Positions 1 through 6,511 of a stretch of 22,977 bases of DNA are shown one piece after another (position 1 is the first letter of the stretch; the number at the start of each line of letters is the position of its first letter). The notes under the pieces were generated by a model, which did no database searches, had not been told where the DNA came from, and worked only from the letters and a program-made list of their open reading frames with translations. Source of the stretch: Hydrogenophaga sp. (lineage in GTDB: Bacteria; Pseudomonadota; Gammaproteobacteria; Burkholderiales; Burkholderiaceae). The stretch is taken from NCBI GenBank assembly GCA_025458545.1, contig JALOSH010000027.1:1-22977 (forward strand), written 5' to 3'. The position numbers and the translations under genes were made by a program.

Positions 1-39
1 CTATCGGTCTCTCTCTGGTATCTCTCCCTGGTTATTGAC

Positions 40-71
40 AGCCCGGTCGCCGCAAGGCGCCGGGCTTTTTT
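40..71 (+). terminator. Intrinsic terminator of a gene lying left of the window
   Basis: Arms AGCCCGG (40-46) and CCGGGCT (60-66) continue, after a single bulged T at 47, into CGCC/GGCG closed by a GCAA tetraloop. A run of six T (66-71) follows. This is a classic Rho-independent terminator on the plus strand. The gene it ends is outside the window; bases 1-39 show no recognisable coding or RNA gene end. Confidence 0.85.
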
Positions 72-122
72 GCGGTCGACTGGGGCCAGGCTCTGGTACA
101 ACCCGGCCAACAGGAGCGACGC

Positions 123-506
123 ATGAGCACATTCAACAAGGTGGTGCTGTTCACCGGCAGCGACGGGCGGGCGGCCTTTCGCGAAGAGACCGTGGCACTG
201 GGCGAGGGCACACCAGCGGCGCGCCTCTCGCCGCTGATGCCGTCGGGCGGTCTGCAGCTGCGCGAAAGCCCGGTGGGGTTTCGCAGCACGTTCCATTGCA
301 CCGGCACGCCGCAGTGGCTGTTTGTGCTCAAAGGGCAGATGGAGATTGGCCTGCAGGACGGCAGCTCGCGTGTCTTCGGCCCTGGCGAGCACTTTTATTC
401 GGCCGACACCCTGCCCGAGGGTGCGACCTTCGACCCGGCGGTGCACGGCCACTGGAGCCGGCAGGTGGGTGACGAGCCGCTGGTGACGCTGTTCGTGCGC
501 GGTTGA
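123..506 (+). CDS. Small cupin-domain protein
   Basis: A 127-residue soluble protein with no signal peptide or membrane segment. The central and C-terminal parts read as a single cupin beta-barrel. A first strand around residues 54-72 (FHCTGTPQWLFVLKG) leads into the turn DGSSRVFGPGEHFYSADTLP and a final strand that ends the protein (LVTLFVRG). The His and Glu positions typical of metal-binding cupins are only partly present, so metal binding is uncertain. The start is chosen because AGGAG (112-116) lies six bases upstream of the ATG. It is a single gene between the upstream terminator and the converging anti-sigma gene, whose stop is 8 bp away. Substrate and role cannot be read from sequence; related small cupins serve as isomerases, sugar-binding or regulatory proteins. 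The family call is fairly sure, the function unknown. Confidence 0.8.
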   Translation: MSTFNKVVLFTGSDGRAAFREETVALGEGTPAARLSPLMPSGGLQLRESPVGFRSTFHCTGTPQWLFVLKGQMEIGLQDGSSRVFGPGEHFYSADTLPEGATFDPAVHGHWSRQVGDEPLVTLFVRG

Positions 507-514
507 CGCACACC

Positions 515-1262
515 TCAGCGCGCCCAGCCACGCTCCATCCACGCGGTTTCGTCGGGAAGATCCAGCGGCTGGCCCGGTGCGGTAGCCAGACCGCGCTGCT
601 TCGGCCGGGCGGATTTCGCTGGCCAGGACCGCGACGGTCCAGTCGCCGCCCGGTTCCCGACAAGCCAGGCCCAGGTGATCCACCGGGTCGCCGTCCAGAA
701 CGCTGCGGTTGAACTCGCGGCAGACGCGCCCGTCGCGGTGGCGAAAGCTGGCCAGCAACTCGATCTCACGGCCCGCCGCGCGAACCATGCGCCCGCTGGG
801 CAGACTCTCCAGTGCCACCAGCAGAGCCTGGTCGGCCACCGGCCGGTGTTCCGCCAGCGTGGCATCACCACCAGGGCCCTGTGCCAGCCCGAGCCAGAGG
901 CCCAGCCCCAGCGCCGCGACCGATGCCAGCGCGGTCGGCATCCAGGGGCCATGGCCGGTGCCCAGCCAGCGCGAGAGCCAGCCCGGCTGCGCGGGCGCTG
1001 GCCTGGGGCGCGCACGCGGTGACGACATGGCTGCGGGCGTGGGCGCCTCCAGGATCGCCTGCACCAGCCGCGGCGGCACGGCTTCTTCCAGGACGCCCGC
1101 GTAGGCGGCACGCAGCTGTTCGCCAGACAGCACCAGCCGCTGCAGGCGCTGGCGCAGCGTGGGGTCGGCCTGCAGGGCCTGTTCGATCGCGTCCATGCCG
1201 GCGGCGTCGAGTTCGGCGTCCAGGTAGGCGATCAGGGTCTCGTCGTTCGTCGGAATGTTCAT
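515..1262 (-). CDS. Membrane anti-sigma factor, apparently frameshifted near its 3' end
   Basis: Partner of the ECF sigma factor encoded 9 bp upstream. ATG at 1262 is preceded by GAGGAAA, which overlaps the sigma stop. The frame from 1262 gives an N-terminal sigma-binding region (about 1-75, beginning MNIPTNDETLIAYLDAELDA), a proline/arginine linker, one membrane helix (about 107-129) and an extracytoplasmic domain. That domain carries the family-like CREF (181-184), ACRE (200-203) and SGYRT (225-229) segments. After Thr229 (codon 578-576) this frame has no stop before the window edge. The neighbouring frame instead continues at 574 with GQPLDLPDETAWMERGWAR and a TGA at 515-517, the usual anti-sigma ending. 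One extra base in the GGG run at 573-575 would explain this. With it corrected the protein is about 248 residues. A sequencing error, a true mutation or a recoding site are all possible. Topology fits release of sigma after an envelope signal (inference). Confidence 0.78.
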
Positions 1263-1271
1263 CTCGTTTCC

Positions 1272-1766
1272 TCAGCTCGCCAGGGCCTCTGCCATGCGCA
1301 GGCGCGCACGGGAGAGCCGACTCATCACGGTGCCCACCGGCACCCCCAGGGCCTGCGCCGTGTCTCGGTACGACAGGCCGTCCACCGTCACCATCATCAG
1401 CACCGTGCGCTGCTCTTCGGGCAGGGTCTGCATCACCGCCTGCACCCGCCGCCCCTCGCTGCGACGCTCCAGCAGTTCGCGGCCGTCTTCGCCCGGCAGG
1501 TCGGGCAGTTCATCGCCCACCGTGTCGGTGGCGTGGCGCTGACGGCTGCGGTATTCGTCCAGCCAGGTGGTCTGGACGATGCGGAACAGCCAGGCCGCGA
1601 GGTTGCTGCCGGGCTCGAACTGGTGCCAGCGCTCCAGCGCCTTCAGGCAGGCGGCCTGCACCAGGTCGTCGGCCTGGTGGCGGTCGTGTGTGAGCCCTTG
1701 CGCAAAGCGCCGCAGCCGGGGCAGCAGGCTGATGAGCTGGGCTTTGGGGTCGTGTTCGGTGGTCAT
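1272..1766 (-). CDS. RNA polymerase sigma factor, ECF subfamily
   Basis: A 164-residue ECF sigma factor. Region 2 spans about residues 10-78: LLPRLRRFA, then DDLVQAACLKALERW for core binding and -10 melting, and the WLFRIVQTTWLDEYR helix. Region 4 spans about 105-160, with LPEEQRTVL followed by the helix-turn-helix LSYRDTAQALGVPVGTVMSR that reads the -35 element. There is no extra C-terminal domain. I start at ATG 1766. An upstream extension of the frame to 1976 adds low-complexity residues that read through the divergent promoter region, and is rejected. The anti-sigma gene follows in an operon. A promoter with the same motif as two neighbours ends 11 bases before this ATG, implying autoregulation and a very short or absent leader. 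The family is certain; the signal sensed is unknown. Confidence 0.93.
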   Translation of the reverse strand: MTTEHDPKAQLISLLPRLRRFAQGLTHDRHQADDLVQAACLKALERWHQFEPGSNLAAWLFRIVQTTWLDEYRSRQRHATDTVGDELPDLPGEDGRELLERRSEGRRVQAVMQTLPEEQRTVLMMVTVDGLSYRDTAQALGVPVGTVMSRLSRARLRMAEALAS

Positions 1767-1776
1767 GGCTTGGTGG

Positions 1777-1806
1777 GACAACGTGGCTGACCTGGGTTTT
1801 ATTCCA
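1777..1806 (-). promoter_or_regulatory. Putative ECF promoter of the sigma/anti-sigma operon
   Basis: On the minus strand TGGAATA (1806-1800) is followed after 16 bases by CGTTGTC (1783-1777). This GGAA-type -35 with a CGT-containing -10 is the usual shape of ECF promoters. The same seven-base boxes occur on the opposite strand before the S8 peptidase gene. The -10 ends only 10 bases from the sigma ATG (1766) and there is no Shine-Dalgarno in between, so the transcript may be nearly leaderless. Confidence 0.62.
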
Positions 1807-1813
1807 TCGCGGC

Positions 1814-1842
1814 TGGAATATTCTGTTCGCCAGTGCGTTGTC
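1814..1842 (+). promoter_or_regulatory. Putative ECF promoter of the S8 peptidase gene
   Basis: TGGAATA (1814-1820), 15 bases, then CGTTGTC (1836-1842), identical in both boxes to the divergent sigma promoter. The -35 boxes of the two promoters lie back to back, forming a perfect dyad TATTCCA-N7-TGGAATA (1800-1820). The expected transcript starts about 65 bases before the peptidase ATG at 1915. Confidence 0.62.
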
Positions 1843-1914
1843 GTGACGTGTCGACCCGCTGGATGTCCTTGCCACTGCTGGGGCGGCGTGCGCCCGCTAA
1901 GCTCAGACCCAATC

Positions 1915-3288
1915 ATGAACCCTTCTCCGTCAACCGACCTTTTCCGCCGTGTTCGCGCGCGATCCTGGCTGTGCATCGCGCTGCTGGCCGTGCACGGTTG
2001 GGTCTGGATCGGGCCGGGCGTGTCTGACGATGCGAGTTTGCCCTGGCTGGGTATGGCCTGGGCCGACGACGATGGCGACGATGGGGATGACGGCGACGAC
2101 GGCGCCGGGCCAGCCGGCGGCGCGCCGGGCGGCGGTGGCGGAGCGGGTGGTGGCGGTGGCTACGACGTTGACACCGGCGTACCCCAGGCCGCTCCGCAGG
2201 CCGAGAGCGAGAGCCACTGGGCCGACGAACTGGTGGCGCTGGACCCGTCTCCTGCGGCCTTGCAGCGCGCCCAGCGCTGGGGCGCCCGCGTGGTCGAGAG
2301 CGTGCCGCTGAACCGGCTGGGCCAGCGGCTGGTGCGGCTGCGCCTGCCGCCGGGGCTGGACGCGCGCACCGCGCGCGAGATCACCGAAGAGCGCGACCCC
2401 GGGGTGTTCGACCTGCACCGCCTGTACCGGCTCGATCAAGGGCCCGCAGGCTGTGCGAGCGGCGACTGCGCACCCGCGGCGGGCACGGGTCTGCCCAGCT
2501 GGCCGGCCGACCGACAGCGCTGCGGCGCCGGCCAGGTGCTGGGCCTGGTGGACACCGAGCCCGCGGTCGATGCGCCGCCGTTGCGCGCGGCCACCTTGCG
2601 CACCCGCCGTTTTGTCGATGCCGACCGACTGGTGGCCGACGCCGATCACGGCACGGCGGTGGCTGCGCTCCTGGTGGGGCAGGCCGCGGGCGGCTTTGCC
2701 GGCCTGCTGCCGCGGGCGCAGGTGCTGGCGGCGGCGCCGTTTTTCCAGCTGCCCTCGGGCAGCACCATGGCCGATGCGGCGGGCCTGATCCGCAGCCTGG
2801 ACTGGCTGGTGAGCGAGGGCGCGCGCGTGGTCGGCATGAGCCTGTCGGGTCCGCCGAGCGGACCGCTGGAAAAAGCCGTGCAGCGGGTCCAGGCGCGCGG
2901 CGTGCTGGTGGTGGCCGCGGCGGGCAATGGCGGGCGCAACGCGCCGGCGGCGCACCCGGCCGCTTTGAGCGGTGTGCTGGGTGCCACCGCGATCTCGCAG
3001 GACCGACGCGCCTACTGGCGCGCCGGGCAGGGGGAGCATGTGGACTTTGCGTTGCCGGGCGTGGACTTGCCGCTCCCTGGGGCGCGTGGCCAGCTGGTGG
3101 CGCGCAGCGGCACCTCATTCGCGGTGCCGCATCTGGTGGCCCTGGTGTCTCAGTCGGTGCACGAATCGCTGCTGGCATCGAACGACTGGCTGGAGGGTCG
3201 CCGTGTGCCGGTGCAAGACCTGGGCAGCAGCGGGCGCGACCCCGTGTTTGGCTGGGGGCTGCCGTTGCCGCCCGTGCGCTGCCCCTGA
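1915..3288 (+). CDS. Exported subtilisin-like serine peptidase (S8 family)
   Basis: A 457-residue protein with a subtilase catalytic triad: Asp213 in LGLVDTEP, His245 in DADHGTAVA and Ser401 in SGTSFAVPHL, with the oxyanion Asn338 in AAAGNGG. Residues about 17-35 form a hydrophobic signal or anchor after an Arg-rich N-terminus, so it acts in the envelope or outside the cell. Between export signal and catalytic domain lies an acidic stretch of Asp-Asp-Gly repeats (50-63), then a glycine-rich linker (64-82), and a region (about 100-175) that could be an inhibitor-like propeptide. Start 1915 is the first ATG after the putative ECF promoter and directly precedes the signal segment; no good Shine-Dalgarno is seen. 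Its divergence from the sigma/anti-sigma operon and shared promoter motif suggest it belongs to that regulon. The 3' end lies 3 bp from a converging lipoprotein gene. Substrate unknown. Confidence 0.88.
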   Translation: MNPSPSTDLFRRVRARSWLCIALLAVHGWVWIGPGVSDDASLPWLGMAWADDDGDDGDDGDDGAGPAGGAPGGGGGAGGGGGYDVDTGVPQAAPQAESESHWADELVALDPSPAALQRAQRWGARVVESVPLNRLGQRLVRLRLPPGLDARTAREITEERDPGVFDLHRLYRLDQGPAGCASGDCAPAAGTGLPSWPADRQRCGAGQVLGLVDTEPAVDAPPLRAATLRTRRFVDADRLVADADHGTAVAALLVGQAAGGFAGLLPRAQVLAAAPFFQLPSGSTMADAAGLIRSLDWLVSEGARVVGMSLSGPPSGPLEKAVQRVQARGVLVVAAAGNGGRNAPAAHPAALSGVLGATAISQDRRAYWRAGQGEHVDFALPGVDLPLPGARGQLVARSGTSFAVPHLVALVSQSVHESLLASNDWLEGRRVPVQDLGSSGRDPVFGWGLPLPPVRCP

Positions 3289-3291
3289 GGA

Positions 3292-4026
3292 TCAGGGTGC
3301 GGCTTGCAGCCGCTGCAGCACGCGGGCCAGGCGCTCTGGTGTCGCCAGTTCGGCGGGCAACGCGGCCGAGAGCACGGTTTCGCGCTGGCGGCCGTTGTCC
3401 AGCCAGCTGCGGCGCACGTAGTGGCCGATCGAGGGCGCGTAATCCCAGCTGAGCACCTGGGTGGCCACTGGAAGGCCGTCCTGGCTGGAGCGGCAGTTCA
3501 CGGGGTAGGTGGCGAAATCGCCGGCGGGCACGCTCACCATGCGCGGTGAGCCCACTTCACAGGTCCAGCGGTGCAGGCGCTCGGTCGCACCGGGGCGCAC
3601 ACGGCGCCATTCGTCGAAGCGGGCCAGGCGACCCGGCTGCAAGGGCCAGAGGACGCCTTCTCGGTTGGCGATGCGGCTGACCGGTGCATCGGCCCGGCCG
3701 GGAAAGTCCAGCACCGGTGCGAACAGGTCGGGCGAGCTGCGGTAGGTCTGCGCTTCATCACCCGGCGCTGCGCTGCCGCTGCGCCAGGTGATGGCCCCGG
3801 GCGAGACCGCGCTCACCGTGCGCACGCTGCCCCGACCAAACACAAAGCTGTCGCCCACGCGGTACACCGGGCGCGGCGCGGGCGGCAGCACCACCGGGGC
3901 GCGAACGCCGGTGGGTTCCGTCTGCATCGAGCGCTGCACGTCACCCAGCAGCCCGGCTGGCAGGCTCTGGCAACCGGTCAGCGAGGCCAGCAGCGTCAGC
4001 AGACCGAGCAGGCGCAGGGGCTTCAC
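3292..4026 (-). CDS. Predicted lipoprotein of unknown function
   Basis: A 244-residue protein starting with a lipoprotein signal: MKPLRLLGLLTLLASLTGC, where LTGC is the lipobox and Cys19 the acylated residue. It is therefore expected to sit in the inner or outer membrane facing the periplasm. The start is GTG at 4026, whose GTGA overlaps the stop of the upstream DUF6065-like gene; this translational coupling and the signal peptide decide the start over a longer reading frame to 4377. The mature part begins with a proline-rich segment, then a beta-rich region (VYRVGDSFVFG onward) and paired Trp/Cys residues (RWTCEVGS, YPVNCRSS) that could form a disulphide. I do not recognise the family. It is probably co-transcribed with the DUF6065-like gene and perhaps with the Asn/Ser-repeat gene further upstream. 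Confidence 0.8.
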   Translation of the reverse strand: MKPLRLLGLLTLLASLTGCQSLPAGLLGDVQRSMQTEPTGVRAPVVLPPAPRPVYRVGDSFVFGRGSVRTVSAVSPGAITWRSGSAAPGDEAQTYRSSPDLFAPVLDFPGRADAPVSRIANREGVLWPLQPGRLARFDEWRRVRPGATERLHRWTCEVGSPRMVSVPAGDFATYPVNCRSSQDGLPVATQVLSWDYAPSIGHYVRRSWLDNGRQRETVLSAALPAELATPERLARVLQRLQAAP

Positions 4027-4727
4027 CGGCGCTCCCGCGCTTCCTTGCGGTACCAGCCGTCGCCTGCGCTGGTGGCGCGCAGGATGCGCTGGCGCTCGGC
4101 CGCTTCCGCCGCCGTTTCGGCGCGCACCGTGCCCGCCAGTTGCAGGTCGTCGCGGCGGAACGGGATCACCTGCACCAGCGGCGTGCCTTTTTCCAGCGTG
4201 TACAGGCCATCGGGTGCGGTGGCGAAAAACGGAAAGTGGATCAGTGAGGTGTATTCGTCGGTGTCCACGATGCCGGAGGCCACCTCGATCACGCCGTTGG
4301 GCTGGTTCATGGGCGGAATGAACAGGCAGCTCCAGCCCTTGGGCGTGCGGATGGTCCAGTGGTTGTGGATCTTGCACGGCGGACGCGGCTGCATCGGATG
4401 GCCGTTGACCTGGTAGGGGTGGTGGTTGCTCACCATGGTTTTGTCGAAGTCCCAGCCGGTGTCCACGGTCTGGCCCTGGTCGCGGATGTCGATGCGCACC
4501 GTGGCCGCCAGCGGCAGTATCCAGCCCGCCATGAGCGCGTCCAGGAACGGCATGCAGCGCTTCACGGTCAGCGCGTTGTCGGTGGTGGAGAGGTGGTTCT
4601 TGTCGACCGGCGCGAGGCGGCGGAACCAGTCCGGCAGGGCTTCGCGCGCCGGCACGGGCGCAGCGATCACGCCCAGGTCTTCGGGCGCGCAGAGGAATTC
4701 GATCTGGGGAGCATCGGCGGCGGGCAT
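4023..4727 (-). CDS. DUF6065-like conserved protein
   Basis: A 234-residue cytoplasmic protein without signal or membrane segments. The layout LPDWFRRLAPV, then TVKRCMPFLDALMAGWILPL, then NHHPYQVNG, GWSCLFIPPMNQ, and GTPLVQVIPFRRD near the C-terminus recalls DUF6065, a family of unknown function found in bacteria and large phages; this is recognition from memory. The alternation of short beta segments with conserved His, Asn and Asp suggests a beta-barrel fold, but no catalytic set can be named. No clear Shine-Dalgarno precedes the ATG. Its stop overlaps the GTG of the lipoprotein gene by 4 bp. It lies 58 bp downstream of the Asn/Ser-repeat gene with a strong hairpin in the gap, so it may be a weaker-expressed distal member of the same transcript. 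Confidence 0.72.
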   Translation of the reverse strand: MPAADAPQIEFLCAPEDLGVIAAPVPAREALPDWFRRLAPVDKNHLSTTDNALTVKRCMPFLDALMAGWILPLAATVRIDIRDQGQTVDTGWDFDKTMVSNHHPYQVNGHPMQPRPPCKIHNHWTIRTPKGWSCLFIPPMNQPNGVIEVASGIVDTDEYTSLIHFPFFATAPDGLYTLEKGTPLVQVIPFRRDDLQLAGTVRAETAAEAAERQRILRATSAGDGWYRKEARERR

Positions 4728-4749
4728 GGCGTGTGGTGGGCTGGGCTGA

Positions 4750-4780
4750 CCGGTGGCGCGGCGGGGCGCTGCGCCACCGG
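4750..4780 (-). terminator. Strong hairpin just after the Asn/Ser-repeat gene
   Basis: Ten-base perfect arms CCGGTGGCGC (4750-4759) and GCGCCACCGG (4771-4780) with an 11-base loop start 6 bases after the stop codon of the repeat gene. There is no T-run on the minus strand side, so it is not a canonical terminator. It could cause partial termination or protect the upstream mRNA 3' end, lowering expression of the two following genes. Confidence 0.4.
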
Positions 4781-4785
4781 AAGGG

Positions 4786-5250
4786 TCAACGGCTGCTGTT
4801 GGAGCTGGAGTTGGACGAACTGTTGGAGCTTGAATTCGAGGAGCTGTTGGACGAGCTGTTCGAACTCGAGTTGGATGAACTGTTCGACGAGCTGTTCGAC
4901 GAACTGTTGGAGCTGGAGTTTGATGAGCTGTTGGAGGAACTGTTCGACGAGCGGTTGGAGCTTGAATTGCCCGAGCTGTTGGAGCTGCGGTTGCTGGAGC
5001 TGTTCACGCTCGAATTGGACGAACGCCGCGTGCCCGCGTCTGCGCTGTTGCCGCGCCGGTCGCTCTCCAGGCCCACGCTGCGTGCAGCGGTGTTCAAACC
5101 GCGTTCCCAGGCGTTGAAAAAGCCGTGCACCGGCGTCAGGGCGCGCTGGTCGGCCTGGCGCTCGGTGCTCTTGTCGTCGGCCTGGGCGGTGGAGACTGCC
5201 AGGGCACCCACAACAGCGGCCGTGATCAGGGCACTGTGTTTGTTGTTCAT
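4786..5250 (-). CDS. Exported protein with 19 Asn-Ser-Ser-Ser repeats
   Basis: A 154-residue protein. Residues 1-24 are a signal peptide (MNNKHSALITAAVVGALAVSTAQA, cleavage likely after AQA). A short charged region with HGFFNAWERGLNTAARSVG (42-60) could be an amphipathic helix. From Asn79 to the C-terminus the chain is 19 consecutive tetrapeptides, mostly NSSS with a few variants (NSSV, NRSS, NSSG, and NSSR at the end). The start has AAAGG six bases upstream. The serine codons vary (AGC, AGT, TCC, TCG), so the repeat is held at protein level rather than being fresh slippage. A putative ECF promoter with the sigma operon's motif lies about 110 bases upstream. Mature function is unknown: a secreted linker, adhesive or surface polymer are options. 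The opposite strand reads as a Leu/Glu repeat, but only this strand has a signal peptide, ribosome site and promoter. Confidence 0.82.
   Translation of the reverse strand: MNNKHSALITAAVVGALAVSTAQADDKSTERQADQRALTPVHGFFNAWERGLNTAARSVGLESDRRGNSADAGTRRSSNSSVNSSSNRSSNSSGNSSSNRSSNSSSNSSSNSSSNSSSNSSSNSSSNSSSNSSSNSSSNSSSNSSSNSSSNSSR
4789..5016 (-). repeat. 12-bp tandem coding repeat (19 units)
   Basis: The DNA encoding residues 79-154 of the exported repeat protein is 19 units of 12 bp. Units differ at synonymous positions of the serine codons, while Asn is kept every fourth codon. The copy number could still change by slippage or recombination between strains. Confidence 0.88.
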
Positions 5251-5359
5251 GATCTACCTTTCATGGGTTGGTCGGTGGACGGTGGACACGCCGCCACGGG
5301 ATGGTGCGGCGTTCCCCAGTTCACCGGGCCTGCGCTGGGGCATTGCCCGGTGTACACGA

Positions 5360-5387
5360 ACAACGCGGGGGAGCAGGGAATATTCCG
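5360..5387 (-). promoter_or_regulatory. Putative ECF promoter of the Asn/Ser-repeat gene
   Basis: On the minus strand CGGAATA (5387-5381), 15 bases, then CGTTGT (5365-5360). Six of six core -35 bases and six of six -10 bases match the two promoters at 1777-1842. It lies in the 211-bp gap before the repeat gene, about 110 bases from its ATG. The GGAATATTCC at 5377-5386 is palindromic, but on the plus strand no matching -10 follows. Confidence 0.58.
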
Positions 5388-5461
5388 GCACAACCTGTAA
5401 ACATTTGTCATGTGGTCAAGCCCCGCCCGGCTGGCCGCGCAGCGCCGGTGCGGTGCGGTGT

Positions 5462-6511
5462 TCAGACCGACGGGTTGGCGATGTCCGGCAGCCTCAAGCG
5501 CAGCAGCGCGCGCACAAAACCGTGGTCGCTGCGGCTGCGGTCGCGGCCTTCGAACAGGTGGTCGTTGAAGACCTCGACGCGGCGCACGTCGCCGATGGCG
5601 CGGCGGCTGGTGGCCACGAACTCTTCGCTCACCAGCACCTGGTCGAGCACCTCGGGGTAGCCCTGGTGGATGTGGCTGAAGGCCACGTCGCGGCGCAGCG
5701 CGCCTTCGCCCTGCACGTCCCAGGCGCTGTAGAGCGCGTGGTCGCGCGCGCCTTTGTCGTAGGCCGCTTGCGAGGTGGCGGCGATGAGCTGGGTGGTCAC
5801 GCTGTGCGGGCTGTCGTTGAGGTCGCCCATCACGATCAGCGGCAGGCGCGTGCGGTGCAGCAGCTCCACCACCTTCAGCCGCAGCGCCAGCGCTTCGCCC
5901 GCTCGCATGACGAGCGAGCGCAGTGTGGCCACGGCCTGCACGGCCGGGTCGTCTTTGTCTTCCAGCGAGTTCCCTTGCGCATCTTGCAAAAACTTGGGGC
6001 GTTTGCTTTTCAGGTGGGCGGTGATGACGGCAAGGTCTTGCCCATGCTTCATGCGCAGCGTGGCGAGCAGCGGCGGGCGCTCGAAGCGGGTGTGTGCGCC
6101 GAGGCCCGGCACCTGCACCACGGCGGCGGTGGGGAAATCGGCCAGCGATTCGATCGACTCGACCTGGAGCCGGGTGACGAGGCCCACGCGCGGCGTGCCT
6201 TGTGCGCCGTGTTGCCCCGGGCCGTTTTCCGCGCCGGGCACGCCGACAAAGCTGTACTGCAGGCCGCTGCGGGCGACCGCTGCGCGCAGGGCCAGTTCGT
6301 CCCACACCTCCTGCACCGCCAGCACATCGGCGTTGAGCGCCTTGAAGCGGTTGCCCAGCCAGTCCGCCTTGCGGTCGAACTCGTGTTGGCTGTAGGGGTC
6401 CTGCCCGTCGTAGAAGTGCCGCCCGGGTTGCGCCAGGTTGAGCACATTCGCGGTGGCCACCATCAGGGTGGCAAAGCGGGGTGGGGTGTCGGCGGCGGGG
6501 CGGTCGTTCAT
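5462..6511 (-). CDS. Endonuclease/exonuclease/phosphatase (EEP) family protein
   Basis: A 349-residue protein with the metal-dependent EEP signature in order: Asn in ATANVLNL (about 20), Glu in DVLAVQEVWD (about 68), His in VITAHLKSKRP (about 169), the Asp/Asn pair in VMGDLNDSPHS (about 230) and the terminal SDHGFVRA motif (about 333). These residues coordinate Mg and cleave a phosphodiester or phosphomonoester. Substrate (DNA, RNA, lipid or small phosphate) is not readable. No signal peptide is seen, so it is probably cytoplasmic. The ATG overlaps the stop of the FdsR-like gene (ATGA, 4 bp) and follows GAAGG, so the two are translationally coupled. Why a nuclease/phosphatase-fold protein should share an operon with a formate dehydrogenase regulator is unclear. 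The family call is firm. Confidence 0.88.
   Translation of the reverse strand: MNDRPAADTPPRFATLMVATANVLNLAQPGRHFYDGQDPYSQHEFDRKADWLGNRFKALNADVLAVQEVWDELALRAAVARSGLQYSFVGVPGAENGPGQHGAQGTPRVGLVTRLQVESIESLADFPTAAVVQVPGLGAHTRFERPPLLATLRMKHGQDLAVITAHLKSKRPKFLQDAQGNSLEDKDDPAVQAVATLRSLVMRAGEALALRLKVVELLHRTRLPLIVMGDLNDSPHSVTTQLIAATSQAAYDKGARDHALYSAWDVQGEGALRRDVAFSHIHQGYPEVLDQVLVSEEFVATSRRAIGDVRRVEVFNDHLFEGRDRSRSDHGFVRALLRLRLPDIANPSV

Noticed and set aside
1567..1914. Extension of the S8 peptidase upstream of 1915
   Set aside because: The frame runs antisense to the sigma gene and through the promoter; a signal segment follows directly after ATG 1915.
1767..1976. N-terminal extension of the sigma factor to 1976
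   Set aside because: It would cross the divergent promoter region and start inside the S8 peptidase gene. The added residues match no sigma region.
4027..4377. Longer version of the lipoprotein gene starting at 4377
   Set aside because: It would read through the DUF6065-like gene out of frame. GTG 4026 gives a textbook lipoprotein signal and a coupled start.
4789..5016. CRISPR array or non-coding satellite
   Set aside because: The period is 12 bp with no spacers, it stays in frame, and variation is at synonymous sites, so it is a coding repeat.
5377..5386. GGAATATTCC as a plus-strand promoter or repressor site
   Set aside because: On the plus strand no CGTTGT follows at the right distance. 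The minus-strand reading fits the other two sites and the downstream gene.
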